From Terriglobales bacterium (GTDB lineage: Bacteria > Acidobacteriota > Terriglobia > Terriglobales > Acidobacteriaceae), in contig JAICSO010000003.1 of NCBI GenBank assembly GCA_025936825.1, positions 62,001 to 126,000 on the forward strand: 64,000 bases of DNA. Direction: 5' to 3'. Position 1 is the stretch's first letter, and the number at the start of each line of letters is the position of its first letter. The notes under the pieces were generated by a model. The model was not told where the DNA came from. It saw only the letters and a program-made list of their open reading frames with translations, and did no database searches. Position numbers and translations under genes: made by a program. Below are positions 8,250-18,502 of the stretch, piece by piece.

Positions 8250-9191
8250 TTACGCGGGGATCGTCCTGCCCTCGGGCACTTCTTGTGTCCGCGTCACTGC
8301 CGCGTGTCGCCAAACCTGAATGGTCAACACGAAGCTAATCGCCAACAGCAGCGCGCCAACTGATGTGTGCGCAACCGTTGAGATCACCATTGGATTGTTA
8401 GCCTGCGTTCCCACCCACGCGACGCGGGTGAGAAACGCCGCGAAGCCAAGCAGCAACTGGATCATCAGCGTGAATAGGAGCAGCGCTGCAGGCCGGCGGA
8501 TCGCCTCAATCCGGGGAAAGGAAATCAGCGCGCGAACCGAAGTCCAGGTGAGAATCAAAGCGACCGCAACTGCGTTCACCACATGCGGCCACCAACTCAT
8601 GCCGCGGTGCCGGAACATCCCGCCCAGCACCAGCTGCAAATACAAAATCGCAATCGTATAGAGACACAGAACGAGAACTTTGGGATGGCCGTTATCAGCG
8701 ATAGGAGAGGGCGCCTCCTCGACCCATCTGCGACCGGTAAAGACCGCAATCAGGACGGCGATGCAAAAGAACGTCTGGCCAACCGCGGAATGCGCCGTTG
8801 AAATAGCCGGAGGCAAAAAGTTCAGCACCGTGACGCCACCGAGAATTCCCTGGATCACAATCGTCGCCAGTGCCGCAAAGCCGAGATACTTCATCCAGCG
8901 GCGCCGATCCGAAAATAACGTCCAGAAGGCAATCACGATCGTGAGAATCCCAGTGACCGAGGCGATCATCCGGTGGCTGTGTTCATACACGATCCCGCCC
9001 ACCCATGGCGGCAACCGCAGAATGTGGCCGTAAGAAGTCGGCCAATCGGGAACAGACAGGCCCGCATCTTCGCTCGTGACCAGCGCTCCTGCAACGATTA
9101 CAACAAAGGTTAGAAATGCGACGAATACGGCAACACGATGGTGCCAAGGATTATAGGGAGTGGACTCAAACTTCACCAAAACCTCCAGCAA
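8250..9191 (-). CDS. ctaA: Heme A synthase (COX15/CtaA family)
   Basis: This 313-residue integral membrane enzyme, which oxidises the C8 methyl of heme O to give heme A for cytochrome oxidase, shows eight hydrophobic segments. The family motifs are DWPTSYGHILRLPPWVGG followed by the conserved EHSHRMIAS, then STAHSAVGQ and HRGMSWWPHVVNA, with a final AHTSVGALL. The repeated His residues are the expected heme ligands. The N-terminus begins close to the first helix. No ctaB or cytochrome oxidase subunit genes are next to it, so it is a stand-alone gene here. Confidence 0.9.
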   Translation of the reverse strand: MLEVLVKFESTPYNPWHHRVAVFVAFLTFVVIVAGALVTSEDAGLSVPDWPTSYGHILRLPPWVGGIVYEHSHRMIASVTGILTIVIAFWTLFSDRRRWMKYLGFAALATIVIQGILGGVTVLNFLPPAISTAHSAVGQTFFCIAVLIAVFTGRRWVEEAPSPIADNGHPKVLVLCLYTIAILYLQLVLGGMFRHRGMSWWPHVVNAVAVALILTWTSVRALISFPRIEAIRRPAALLLFTLMIQLLLGFAAFLTRVAWVGTQANNPMVISTVAHTSVGALLLAISFVLTIQVWRHAAVTRTQEVPEGRTIPA

Positions 9192-9234
9192 AACCCTTTA
9201 GTCTAGCAGAGAGAATTTTGGCCGAGGTTCGCTC

Positions 9235-10233
9235 CTACATGGCCGCGATCACGCTGTCCGCGAACTCCGAAGTGCCTGCTTTCCCACCCACATCTTTTGT
9301 CAGCTTGTCGCGATCGCGATAAACCTTCTCCAGCGCATTGCGGATCTTGAGTGCGGCGTCCGCCTGCCCAATGTGCCGCAGCATCAGCAGCGCTGAGCGC
9401 AACAGGGCAGTGGGGTTGGCAAGATTTTTTCCAGCAATGTCGGGCGCCGAACCGTGCACAGCTTCAAAGATCGCGCATTCGTCGCCCAGGTTGGCGCTCG
9501 GCACGAGACCTAAACCGCCGACTAGTCCGGCGCAGAGGTCCGAAATGATGTCGCCATACAGGTTCTCCATCACCAGAAGGTCGTACTGATAAGGATTCAT
9601 CACCAACTGCATGCAGGTGTTGTCCACGATGTGCTCGGCGTAGGTGATCTCGGGATATTCTTTGGCTACATTGCGAGAACATCGCAGGAACAGACCGTCC
9701 GACAACTTCATGATGTTGGCCTTGTGCACGGCATGCACTTTCTTGCGCTGGTTCTTGCGCGCGTATTCAAACGCGAAGCGTGAGATTCGCGTACAAGCCT
9801 TTTCCGTCATGATCTTCAAACTTTCGACCACGCCGGGCACAACTTCATGTTCGAGACCGGAGTAAAGACCCTCAGTGTTCTCGCGAATGATCACCAGGTC
9901 GATGTCGGGATATCGCGTAGGAATGTGCGGCAGATTCCGCACTGGGCGAAAGTTCGCGTAAAGATCGAATTGCTTTCGCAACTTGACGTTGATGCTGGCG
10001 AACCCGCCGCCGACGGGAGTGGTGATTGGTCCCTTCAGCGCCACGTGGGTCCGCTCGATGGAAGTGGTCAGTTCTTTCGGGATGTATTCCTTGTATTTTT
10101 CGTACGCATCCGCGCCAGCCAGAACTGTTTCCCATTCGAACTTCAGGCCGGTCGCTTCGAGGATGCGCACGACAGCCGCGGTCACTTCTGTGCCGATGCC
10201 GTCGCCAGGAATCAAAGTGATTTTATGGGTCAT
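9235..10233 (-). CDS. Isocitrate/isopropylmalate dehydrogenase family, probably NAD-dependent isocitrate dehydrogenase
   Basis: At 332 residues this beta-decarboxylating dehydrogenase starts ITLIPGDGIGTEVT. It has the substrate-phosphate region RENTEGLYSGLEHEV, the catalytic Tyr/Lys regions (HKANIMKLSDGLF) and the metal-site Asp stretch NLYGDIISDLCAGLVGGLG. The nucleotide-binding segment is EAVHGSAPDIAGKNLANPTA. The length and the IRENTEGLYSG variant fit NAD-isocitrate dehydrogenase better than LeuB, and no leu genes are nearby. Homoisocitrate dehydrogenase cannot be excluded by eye. An aconitase gene lies at 58.7 kb, far from here. Confidence 0.85.
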   Translation of the reverse strand: MTHKITLIPGDGIGTEVTAAVVRILEATGLKFEWETVLAGADAYEKYKEYIPKELTTSIERTHVALKGPITTPVGGGFASINVKLRKQFDLYANFRPVRNLPHIPTRYPDIDLVIIRENTEGLYSGLEHEVVPGVVESLKIMTEKACTRISRFAFEYARKNQRKKVHAVHKANIMKLSDGLFLRCSRNVAKEYPEITYAEHIVDNTCMQLVMNPYQYDLLVMENLYGDIISDLCAGLVGGLGLVPSANLGDECAIFEAVHGSAPDIAGKNLANPTALLRSALLMLRHIGQADAALKIRNALEKVYRDRDKLTKDVGGKAGTSEFADSVIAAM

Positions 10234-10248
10234 GAGAAGTTAGGAAAA

Positions 10249-10282
10249 TTGAATCATTGAATCATCGGAGGACTGAATCATT
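10249..10282. repeat. GAATCATTGAATCAT repeat (short copy)
   Basis: Three TGAATCATT/C units with period about 9 lie between the dehydrogenase start and the nrdR stop, and run into the last codons of nrdR. Longer two-armed copies are at 14843 and 52370. Confidence 0.7.
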
Positions 10283-10775
10283 GAAGCGGCTTGGCCGCTG
10301 CTTTCGCCTGCGGGTCCGACTCCTTGGTTTTGAGCAGATCCTTCAGCTCGGTCATGAATTCCTGAACGTCCTTAAAATCCAGGTAGACAGAGGCAAACCG
10401 TACGTACGCGACTTTGTCGTACCGCCGCAGTCGATTCATGATCAACTCGCCGACTTCGCTGGTCTTCCGCTCTCGCTCCGGCGATTCGATGATGAAGGCT
10501 TCCGCCTCGTTCACGATCTGCTCGAGCTTGCTGATCGGGACTGGCCGCTTTTCGCACGCCCGCAGCAGGCCATTCAGAACTTTTTGGCGGTCAAATTTCT
10601 CCCGGCGCCCGTCCTTTTTCACCACCATGTAAGGGATCTCATCGATACGCTCGTAGGTGGTGAAGCGCTTCTCGCACTTCAGGCACTCCCGGCGGCGGCG
10701 GATCGAATCGGCTTCTTTGCTCTCGCGCGAATCCACGACCTTGTCGTTGGCGTGGCCGCAAAAAGGACATTTCAT
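10278..10775 (-). CDS. nrdR: Transcriptional regulator NrdR (ribonucleotide reductase repressor)
   Basis: This 165-residue regulator senses ATP/dATP and represses nrd genes. The N-terminal zinc ribbon is CPFCGH followed by ECLKCEKRF, with the usual RRRRECLKC arginine patch. The ATP-cone domain begins VVKKDGRREKFDRQKVLNG. The frame extends 24 codons further upstream, but MKCPFCGH is the conserved N-terminus, so the ATG at 10775 is chosen. The C-terminal tail (KTKESDPQAKAAAKPLQ) is partly encoded by the GAATCATT repeat. No nrd gene is in the window. Confidence 0.95.
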   Translation of the reverse strand: MKCPFCGHANDKVVDSRESKEADSIRRRRECLKCEKRFTTYERIDEIPYMVVKKDGRREKFDRQKVLNGLLRACEKRPVPISKLEQIVNEAEAFIIESPERERKTSEVGELIMNRLRRYDKVAYVRFASVYLDFKDVQEFMTELKDLLKTKESDPQAKAAAKPLQ

Positions 10776-10825
10776 GATGGATGGGAAACTGAAGGCATTG
10801 TAGCAGTTAGGAAGCAGGCTCTCGG

Positions 10826-11008
10826 CATTCAGCACAGCACTCAGCACTCAGCATTCAGCCAACCGCTCGCGATGTCATTCCGAGGAGTGAAACGACGAGG
10901 AACCTGCTTCTCCCTTAAGGGAAAAGGTGCATCATCGTTCCCTCAAGCGATCGACGATGAAGGGTGCAATGGACGCTCTGAATGCTGACTGCTGAGCGCT
11001 GATTGCTT
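10826..11008. repeat. Composite repeat: CAGCACT arms enclosing a GTCATTCCGAGG element
   Basis: This 417-bp gap between nrdR and eno holds no gene. Left arm: CAGCACT/CAGCATT units of period 7 (10826-10861). Right arm: complementary GCTGA units (10975-11008). Nested between them at 10873-10920 is a GTCATTCCGAGGAGTGAAAC element of the type seen at 33904. A TATAAT at 11048-11053 downstream may belong to the eno promoter. Confidence 0.7.
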
Positions 11009-11054
11009 ACCCTGTGATCCGAATCACTCAGTCTCCAGACCCAATCATTTATAA

Positions 11055-12501
<1,447 letters not shown>

Positions 12502-12503
<2 letters not shown>

Positions 12504-12522
12504 ATCTGGGCCAGATCTTTTT
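12502..12522 (+). terminator. Possible intrinsic terminator after eno
   Basis: AGATCTGG-G-CCAGATCT is a perfect inverted repeat overlapping the eno stop codon and followed by TTTTT. The usable stem is short (6 bp with a 5-nt loop), so termination may be partial. Confidence 0.45.
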
Positions 12523-12552
12523 GGAACCGGTTCTGATTCAAAGGAGGAACCT

Positions 12553-13076
12553 ATGAAGCGCTTCTGGGGTTCCCTGTCAGTTGTCTTGTTTTGCGTGTGC
12601 ATCGGCTGGGCGCAGGCTGCCGCCGATGCTCGTGCTGGTAAAGAGGACATTCAGAAGCTTTTCACGACTCTGCATCTTTCCGAGATGATGCAGAATGTGA
12701 TGACGGCATCGATGCAGCAGCAGAAGCAGATCACTCACGACGCTATGAAGAAAAAGATGCCATCAATGACAGATGAGGACTTCAAGCGGATGGATACTTT
12801 CATGGACGATTTGTCAAAAGCATCGATCTCAATGGCATGTTGGACGACATGATCCCCGTCTATCAGCGCCATCTGACGAAACAGGACGTGGATTCGATGC
12901 TTGCGTTTTACAACACCCCGACGGGACAGAAGCTTCTGCGCGAGCAGCCTGCAATGATGGCGGAAGGCATGCAGGCGATGCAGCCGCGCATGCAAAAAAT
13001 GATGTCGGATCTCATGGACAAAGTAGAACAAATGGTCAGTGAGGAAACGAAATCGCCTGCCGCGACTGCGAAATAA
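12553..13076 (+). pseudogene. DUF2059-type secreted protein, frameshifted
   Basis: A signal peptide (MKRFWGSLSVVLFCVCIGWAQA) follows a strong AAAGGAGGA Shine-Dalgarno. The first frame runs to FKRMDTFMDD and then reads out of register to a stop at 12852. The second frame, from about 12810, continues with SIDLNGMLDDMIPVYQRHL and TKQDVDSMLAFYNTPTGQK to 13076. Together they make one 174-residue DUF2059 protein. Restoring one T in the TTT run at about 12810-12812 (GAT TTT GTC) would rejoin the frames. DUF2059 proteins are periplasmic with unknown function. It is either a recent mutation or a sequencing/assembly error. Confidence 0.75.
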
Positions 13077-13163
13077 ATTCGCGAAACGTACTTTTATCGA
13101 GCATTCAGAACGGTAAGTGCATTCAGTTACATATTTTTCCAGACATACTTCATAAATCGCTCA

Positions 13164-13226
13164 AAGCTCACGGCTCGCCGCTCAGAGCTAAAAGCTAAGA
13201 GCTAGGAGCTAGGAGCTAATAGCTAA
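13164..13226. repeat. AGCTAGG/GCTCA period-7 repeat
   Basis: Left part: GCTCACGGCTCGCCGCTCAGAGC-like units. Right part: GAGCTAG/AGAGCTA units in tandem (period 7), ending just before the gpmI start. It sits immediately upstream of gpmI with no Shine-Dalgarno between. Related copies are at about 700, 35723 and 47771. Confidence 0.65.
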
Positions 13227-13229
13227 TTC

Positions 13230-14837
13230 ATGTCTCGTCCTAAACCTCTCGTTCTTGTCATCCTCGATGGCTGGGGATATCGCGCCGAAACCAATGCCAA
13301 CGCGATCGCGCTCGCCCGCAAGCCAACCTACGATCGCCTGCTTCGCGAATATCCCAACACGCTGATCCATACCAGCGGCCCCTTTGTCGGCTTGCCCGAC
13401 GGCCAAATGGGCAACAGCGAAGTCGGACATCTCAACATCGGTGCTGGCCGCATCGTTCATATGGATTCGACCCGCATTGAGCTGATGATCCAGAACGGCG
13501 ACTTCTTCCAGCACCCTGTTCTGCTCAAGACCATGAAGAACGCCCGCACCAGCGGACGTCAGCTTCACCTGTTCGGCCTCGTCTCCGATGGCGGCGTGCA
13601 CTCCTACCAGACTCATCTGCATTCGCTCCTGAAGATGGCCAAGCAGAACCAGGTGGAGCGCGTCTTTGTCCACGCCTTCATGGATGGCCGCGACACGCTG
13701 CCGACCAACGGCGCCGGATATCTGGAGCAACTGCAGCAGGCCATGCGCGAGTACAACACCGGCAAGATCGCTACCGTGAGTGGACGCTACTACGCCATGG
13801 ATCGCGACCGCCGCTGGGAGCGTATTGCCAAGGCCTACAACGCGATGGTTTTCGGCGAGGCTGAAGGCGGTAAATACTCGGACGCGGTACAGGGCGTGAA
13901 GGAGTCCTACAACAAGGGTGTGACGGATGAGTTCATTGTGCCGTTCGTCTGCACGGGCGAGGGCGCACGTGCCTCCACCACCATCAGAGACGAGGATTCC
14001 TGCATCTGCTTCAACTTCCGCGCCGACCGCGTTCGCCAGATCACTCGTGCGCTCACCCGCAACAGCGGATTGAATGAGCACGGTGGCAGCGATCTGCAGG
14101 GAGCCGAAGATCTCGACGCGACCATCCCGCGCGATCGTGTGCCGAACAATCTTCACTACGTCTGCATGACGCAGTACGACAAGAAATTCAGTTTGCCTGT
14201 GGTGATTCCGCCCGAGTCGATCGAGAACATCCTGGCAAACGTAATGGGTCAGATGAACATGCGTAACCTGCGCGTGGCGGAGACGGAAAAGTACGCGCAC
14301 GTCACTTACTTCTTCAATGGCGGAGTCGAGCAGCCATTTCCCGGGGAAGATCGCGCGCTCGTGGCCTCACCCAAAGTTGCGACCTACGATCTCAAGCCCG
14401 AAATGAGTGCTGCCGGAATTGCCGACACCGTCGTGAAAGCGGTGGAAGACGGCACCTTCGACGTCATTGTCGTGAACTTCGCTAATGCCGATATGGTTGG
14501 CCACTCCGGCAAACTTGAGCCCACGATCAAAGCGGTCGAGACTGTGGACGCTTGCCTCGGCCGAATCGAACTCGCGGTTCGCTCGAAGGGAGGAGCGATC
14601 CTGATCACCGCCGACCACGGCAATGCCGAGATGATGGTTGATCCCGTCAGCGGCGGCCCGCACACCTATCACACGACGAACCCGGTTCCCTTCATTGTCA
14701 TCGCGGAGAATGCGAAGCAATTCAAGCTGAAGTCAGGCGGTTCGTTGCGCGATATTTCGCCAACGATCTTGGGTATGCTTGGTCTGCCGGAGCCAAAAGA
14801 AATGACCGGAGCCGATTTACGACTGAAGATCGGGTAA
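13230..14837 (+). CDS. gpmI: 2,3-bisphosphoglycerate-independent phosphoglycerate mutase
   Basis: This 535-residue Mn-dependent enzyme of the alkaline phosphatase superfamily interconverts 3- and 2-phosphoglycerate. The N-terminus [10 protein letters not shown] carries the first metal Asp. The phosphorylated Ser lies in [34 protein letters not shown] and [14 protein letters not shown] are substrate-binding segments, and [12 protein letters not shown] with [12 protein letters not shown] complete the metal sites. The length is normal for iPGM. It follows eno, so the two genes cover consecutive glycolytic steps. The 5' flank is a period-7 repeat rather than a visible ribosome binding site. Confidence 0.97.
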   Translation: MSRPKPLVLVILDGWGYRAETNANAIALARKPTYDRLLREYPNTLIHTSGPFVGLPDGQMGNSEVGHLNIGAGRIVHMDSTRIELMIQNGDFFQHPVLLKTMKNARTSGRQLHLFGLVSDGGVHSYQTHLHSLLKMAKQNQVERVFVHAFMDGRDTLPTNGAGYLEQLQQAMREYNTGKIATVSGRYYAMDRDRRWERIAKAYNAMVFGEAEGGKYSDAVQGVKESYNKGVTDEFIVPFVCTGEGARASTTIRDEDSCICFNFRADRVRQITRALTRNSGLNEHGGSDLQGAEDLDATIPRDRVPNNLHYVCMTQYDKKFSLPVVIPPESIENILANVMGQMNMRNLRVAETEKYAHVTYFFNGGVEQPFPGEDRALVASPKVATYDLKPEMSAAGIADTVVKAVEDGTFDVIVVNFANADMVGHSGKLEPTIKAVETVDACLGRIELAVRSKGGAILITADHGNAEMMVDPVSGGPHTYHTTNPVPFIVIAENAKQFKLKSGGSLRDISPTILGMLGLPEPKEMTGADLRLKIG

Positions 14838-14842
14838 ATTTG

Positions 14843-14932
14843 ATTGAATCATCGAATCATCGGATCATTGAATCATTTCAAGATCGCTGGTTCCGTCCGT
14901 CAATGATTCAATCCCTCAATGATTCAATTCTT
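14843..14932. repeat. Two-armed GAATCATTGAATCAT repeat
   Basis: Left arm: five TGAATCATC/T units of period about 9 (14843-14880). Right arm: complementary AATGATTCAAT units (14902-14930), with a 20-bp spacer. Translated in the downstream frame it reads as SNHRIIESF/MIQSLNDSI, so it gives a false N-terminal extension to the next gene. Confidence 0.8.
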
Positions 14933-15964
14933 ATGACCCATTCGTCCGATCACCCGATTCCCCCGCCCGCCCACTCGATCAAAGTTCTCATTGCCGCCTA
15001 CAGCCGTCTGGCTCTCTGGACCGCGCCCGCTTGGTTCACTGACCGCCTGCGAACGGACTTCCCACAGCTCAACATCACGCAAATCACTTCGGGCGATCGG
15101 CTTTCGCAAGAGCTTTCCGATGCGACCGTCCTCTTCGGCGGCTCCTTTGGCCCCGAGGACCTTCGCGAGGTCAAGCAACTCCGATGGATCCATTCCCCTG
15201 CCGCTGCCGTCCATGACCTGCTCTTTCCTGAACTCGTGAACAGCGAAATCATCCTGACCAATACCCGAGACGTTCACGGGGTCGTCGTCGCCGAACAGGT
15301 GATGGCAATGATGTTCGCCCTCGCGCGCCGAATCCCCGAGTCGGTGCGCTTCCAGTTGAAACGCACCTGGGGCCAGCCGATTCTCTCGGAAGAGCACCGC
15401 ATCCCGCAGGAACTCGGCGACGCCACGCTCGGCTTGGTTGGCCTGGGAAGCATTGGCCGCAATGTTGCATCGCGCGCTTCTGCGATCGGGATGAAGATTA
15501 TTGCAGTCCGGGAGCACGCTGATCGGCCGAAGCCGGAACATGTAGACGAAGTGCTGCCCACCTCTCAGCTGAACAAGCTGCTCTCGCGCAGTGACTACGT
15601 TGTCTTATCTCCGCCGGTTACTCCCGCGACGCGTGGCATGATCGGCCGCGCACAGCTGGCTGCGATGAAGAAGGATGGCTATCTCATCAACGTCGGGCGC
15701 GGCCCTCTCGTCGACGAAGCCGCACTGATCGAGGCCTTGCGCTCGCGCCAGATCGCCGGCGCCGCCCTCGATGTCTTTGATCAGGAACCGCTACCGCCGG
15801 AGTCTCCGCTGTGGGATTTGGAAAATCTGCTCATCACTCCGCACACCGGCGGCATGACAGGAAAGATGTGGGAGCGGCATTATGCGCTCTTTGCCGATAA
15901 CCTTCGACGGTTTTTGTCCGGCCGGCGATTGCTCGCGGTGGTGGACAAGCACGCTGGATATTGA
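14933..15964 (+). CDS. D-2-hydroxyacid dehydrogenase (NAD-binding)
   Basis: A 343-residue member of the D-isomer-specific 2-hydroxyacid dehydrogenase family. The NAD-binding Rossmann motif is GLVGLGSIGRNVASRA, the catalytic Arg lies in INVGRGPLVDEAALIEAL, and the catalytic His in LLITPHTGG. The frame extends to an ATG at 14840, but those 31 codons are GAATCATT repeat, so the ATG at 14933 (MTHSSDHPIPP) is taken. The N-terminal substrate domain lacks features that would tell phosphoglycerate from other hydroxyacids; there is no ACT domain. Confidence 0.9.
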   Translation: MTHSSDHPIPPPAHSIKVLIAAYSRLALWTAPAWFTDRLRTDFPQLNITQITSGDRLSQELSDATVLFGGSFGPEDLREVKQLRWIHSPAAAVHDLLFPELVNSEIILTNTRDVHGVVVAEQVMAMMFALARRIPESVRFQLKRTWGQPILSEEHRIPQELGDATLGLVGLGSIGRNVASRASAIGMKIIAVREHADRPKPEHVDEVLPTSQLNKLLSRSDYVVLSPPVTPATRGMIGRAQLAAMKKDGYLINVGRGPLVDEAALIEALRSRQIAGAALDVFDQEPLPPESPLWDLENLLITPHTGGMTGKMWERHYALFADNLRRFLSGRRLLAVVDKHAGY

Positions 15965-16022
15965 GGACGTCCGCAGGTTGACCTCATCCGTGGCCGCTCG
16001 CATTGCAAGCCGGCCATAGACT

Positions 16023-16028
16023 TATAAT
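16023..16028 (+). promoter_or_regulatory. -10 element upstream of the POTRA gene
   Basis: A perfect TATAAT is 7 nt before the ATG at 16036 and overlaps another in-frame ATG at 16027. The expected transcription start falls at or next to the 16036 start codon, so the mRNA is probably leaderless. Confidence 0.5.
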
Positions 16029-16035
16029 GCCGCTC

Positions 16036-16896
16036 ATGTCGCGAATTGCGATGTTCATCTTCTGCTTGGCATGCTCCCGGCAAGCGTGGGCCCAGGCTTC
16101 TTTGTTTAGTTCTCAAGAACCTTGCGCAGCTGCCATTCAGAGCGACGATCGGTCTAGCATCGTTGACGTTGCCGAGATTTCGTTTTGAGGTTCAGACCTC
16201 CAATTGCCAACTTCCGAGCAAAGCAGTATTGCCTCGGAAGTAGAGAGCACCATTCATGGCACCTCGGTAAAAGATGTCACGGACAAAGCGCTAGAACTCG
16301 TGCGTGAGGGTTGGCAGGATCGCGGATACTTGCAAGCCCGTGTCACGGGAGATGCAAAGCCAATCTCAAGCACCCCCATCAGCCAGCGGATAAGCCTTTC
16401 TGTCCACGTGGAAGAAGGATTTCAATACAGGCTTCAAGAGATTACTTTCAAATACAACAAGGTCTTCTACTCGAACGTTCTGCGGTCGCTTTTCCCGATC
16501 GAGACTGGCGAAGTGGTTGAACGACAGAAGATTGCGAAGGGATTAGAGAATCTGAAACAGGCGTACGACAATCAGGGATATCTTAACTACACTCCCGTCC
16601 CTACCCCCAGCTATGACGACACGAATAGATCAATGTCTTGGGAAATCGACATTGACGAGGGCAAACAATTCTATGTCAGAGACATCAAGGTGCTCGGCCT
16701 TGGCGACGCTATTCGACAGAAATTCTTGGACAAGTTCTTACTCAAGCGCCGCGACGTCTACAACAAGAACTTAGTCAAGCTCTCTCTCGAACAGCAGGGG
16801 TTGAATCTCCCAGAGTGCGTGTGCCGCGGAATGCTTCACATGGATGCAAGGGACGGAATCGTAGACATCGCGCTAGATTTCCGGCCCTGTAACTGA
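16036..16896 (+). pseudogene. POTRA-domain outer-membrane-assembly-like protein, interrupted by an in-frame TGA
   Basis: The frame begins with a signal peptide (MSRIAMFIFCLACSRQAWAQA), continues to VDVAEISF and then meets a TGA at 16186-16188. The same frame stays open afterwards for about 230 residues with POTRA-like content: a GWQDRGYLQARVTGDAKPI segment, then VHVEEGFQYRLQEITFKYNK, ARKIAKGLENL-type helix (RQKIAKGLENLKQAYDNQGY) and IDEGKQFYVRDIKVLG. A TTG at 16204 could start a product without a signal peptide. Likely a nonsense mutation in a BamA-like periplasmic protein, or a sequencing error. GC content is lower than that of its neighbours. Confidence 0.65.
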
Positions 16897-16919
16897 AACT
16901 GCCGCCCGTGGCTCTACCC

Positions 16920-17819
16920 CTACTCCTTCGCCTTCACCCTAACCACCGTAATCTTCGAGAAGCCTTCCTCGAATGTCGGCGGCTTGAGCTTGGCGGACAT
17001 CTTGCGCATTACGTCCTCTTCCACCACGCGGTGCCGGCGGCTGTTGCGTTCCAGGCAGACTTCGAGCGGCACGTCGAAATAGACAGCCTGCACCTCATAT
17101 CCGAAATCTTTCGCGAGCTTGATCCAACTGGCGCGGTCGTGCGGCGTGAGGTTGGTCGCATCCACGTAATTCAGCGGACGACGGGCGACAAGGCGCGCGC
17201 GCAACATGGAGCGCAGGTTCGAGAAGACAAGATCCTGAAATCGCTGCTCAGTGGGATCGTCAAACAGCAGAGCGCGAATCAGGTCGCTCGAAAGCGGATT
17301 CAGATTGTGCCGCTTGAACCACGAACTCTTGCCGGACCCGGGCAGTCCAATGGCCAAAACGACAGTTCCTTTCGAAGCACGCGGACGCTGTCCAACCGAT
17401 GCAACTGGTGCTGCGGCAACAGCAGCGGCCTCGGATGGTTCCTCCGCAACCCCGGCCTGAACTGGTGTTGGATCGGTGGGAACCATTGCCGGTTTCGGCC
17501 CCGTGCGTCTCCTCCCGCGGCCGCCACGGCGTCTTCTGCGTGGACGGCGGGTGTCACCGGCTGTCGCAGGCGCATTACCGTCTGCTACGGCATCTTCGGG
17601 TTCGGGTACTTCGGCCTCTCCCCCCTCGCCTGTGCCGCCAGTTTCGACTTCAGGTGGCTCCGCAGCCGGCTGGAACTCTTCTTCCTTTTGCGGAGGGGCA
17701 GTGGTCTGCGTCTGCTGATCGGACTCAAAGTATGCCGGCTGCAATGGCGCAGGCTGGCTCGCGGCCGCCTCGTCGGTCTTCTTGCGCCGCTTCAATCGAT
17801 CTTTCATCCATTTGCGCAT
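16920..17819 (-). CDS. P-loop kinase/ATPase (AAA_33, polynucleotide-kinase-like) with Arg-rich linker
   Basis: The C-terminal 155 residues form a P-loop domain with Walker A GLPGSGKSS, a DLIRALLF segment, and the YVDATNLTPHDRASW motif, like the kinase domain of polynucleotide kinase/predicted kinases. A Walker A followed by LSSD and a lid Arg region (NSRRHRVVEEDV) support phosphoryl transfer. The N-terminal half is low-complexity: acidic, Pro-rich, then an RRPRRRRRGGRGRRR stretch suggesting RNA binding. The start is uncertain; ATG at 17819 (MRKWMKD) is chosen over 17855 and 17804. An RNA end-processing role is inference. Confidence 0.8.
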   Translation of the reverse strand: MRKWMKDRLKRRKKTDEAAASQPAPLQPAYFESDQQTQTTAPPQKEEEFQPAAEPPEVETGGTGEGGEAEVPEPEDAVADGNAPATAGDTRRPRRRRRGGRGRRRTGPKPAMVPTDPTPVQAGVAEEPSEAAAVAAAPVASVGQRPRASKGTVVLAIGLPGSGKSSWFKRHNLNPLSSDLIRALLFDDPTEQRFQDLVFSNLRSMLRARLVARRPLNYVDATNLTPHDRASWIKLAKDFGYEVQAVYFDVPLEVCLERNSRRHRVVEEDVMRKMSAKLKPPTFEEGFSKITVVRVKAKE

Positions 17820-18044
17820 AAAGGGCTTGTAACATACTGATGGGCTTCGGGGCAATTCGGAGCGTGGTACCGTACGCGCTTGACTCGCTAAACCGTGGCG
17901 TCATGCTGGAAAGTCGGCGCTCTCCAGCCGCGCGAGGGATGTCGCATGAAGATTTCGGCACTGCACGCCTGATCCTTCGTCCCCGCTGGTGAAAGCGCGG
18001 GACTTCGGGATGACTCCAGAAGTTCTAAACATGAAGGAGCACTC
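17820..18044. other. Intergenic region between divergent genes
   Basis: This spacer of 225 bp holds the promoters of the divergently transcribed P-loop kinase and split-barrel genes. No repeat or clear consensus promoter is seen. A GAAGGAGCAC Shine-Dalgarno precedes the rightward gene. Confidence 0.4.
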
Positions 18045-18401
18045 ATGCCTGTTCCCGCTGAAATCTCCGGCCAGAAATACATCTCGCTGACCACCTTCCG
18101 CAAAACTGGTGTACCCGTGCGCACGCCTTTGTGGTTTGCCGAAGCGCAGGGCAAGCTCTACTTTATGACCCGCAATGATTTCGGCAAATACAAACGCATT
18201 CGCAACAATCCTAAAGTCCTGGTTGCCCCTTGCACCATGCGCGGCAAAGTCACCGGCCCTGATTTTCCAGCGACCGCGCGCATCCTTCCGCGTGATCAAT
18301 GGCCCAGCGCAAAGCGTCTGCTGAACCAGAAGTACTGGCTGGCTAGGTTGCCGTTCTGGAGCAGCAAGAATGAGTTCCTGGAGATTGAATTCCAGGGCTG
18401 A
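18045..18401 (+). CDS. Split-barrel F420/FMN-dependent oxidoreductase family protein (PPOX class)
   Basis: This 118-residue protein fits the pyridoxamine-phosphate-oxidase-like split beta-barrel, PPOX-class F420-dependent group. Typical are YISLTTFRKTGVPVRTPLWF near the N-terminus, LYFMTRNDFGKYKRIRNN for cofactor phosphate binding, and VLVAPCTMRGKVTG. AAGGAGCACTC precedes the ATG. The cofactor (F420 or FMN) cannot be decided from the sequence. It is a single-gene unit, convergent with the amidase. Confidence 0.85.
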   Translation: MPVPAEISGQKYISLTTFRKTGVPVRTPLWFAEAQGKLYFMTRNDFGKYKRIRNNPKVLVAPCTMRGKVTGPDFPATARILPRDQWPSAKRLLNQKYWLARLPFWSSKNEFLEIEFQG

Positions 18402-18502
18402 AGTCGCGAGTGGCTGAGTTATCCCTTCCGAGGCTTCGTGTCTGTGAACGTTGGTCGTAACCAGGATGAGGCCATAGCGAAACAATATCAGGGAGAACGA
18501 AA

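Noticed and set aside
10776-10847. Upstream extension of nrdR
   Set aside because: The conserved MKCPFCGH start and the repeat content of the extension argue for the ATG at 10775.
13209-14300. 363-codon minus-strand open frame opposite gpmI
   Set aside because: Shadow frame caused by the codon bias of gpmI; no motif and no ribosome binding site.
16908-17840. 310-codon plus-strand frame opposite the P-loop kinase
   Set aside because: The minus-strand frame has Walker A and family motifs; the plus-strand frame has none.
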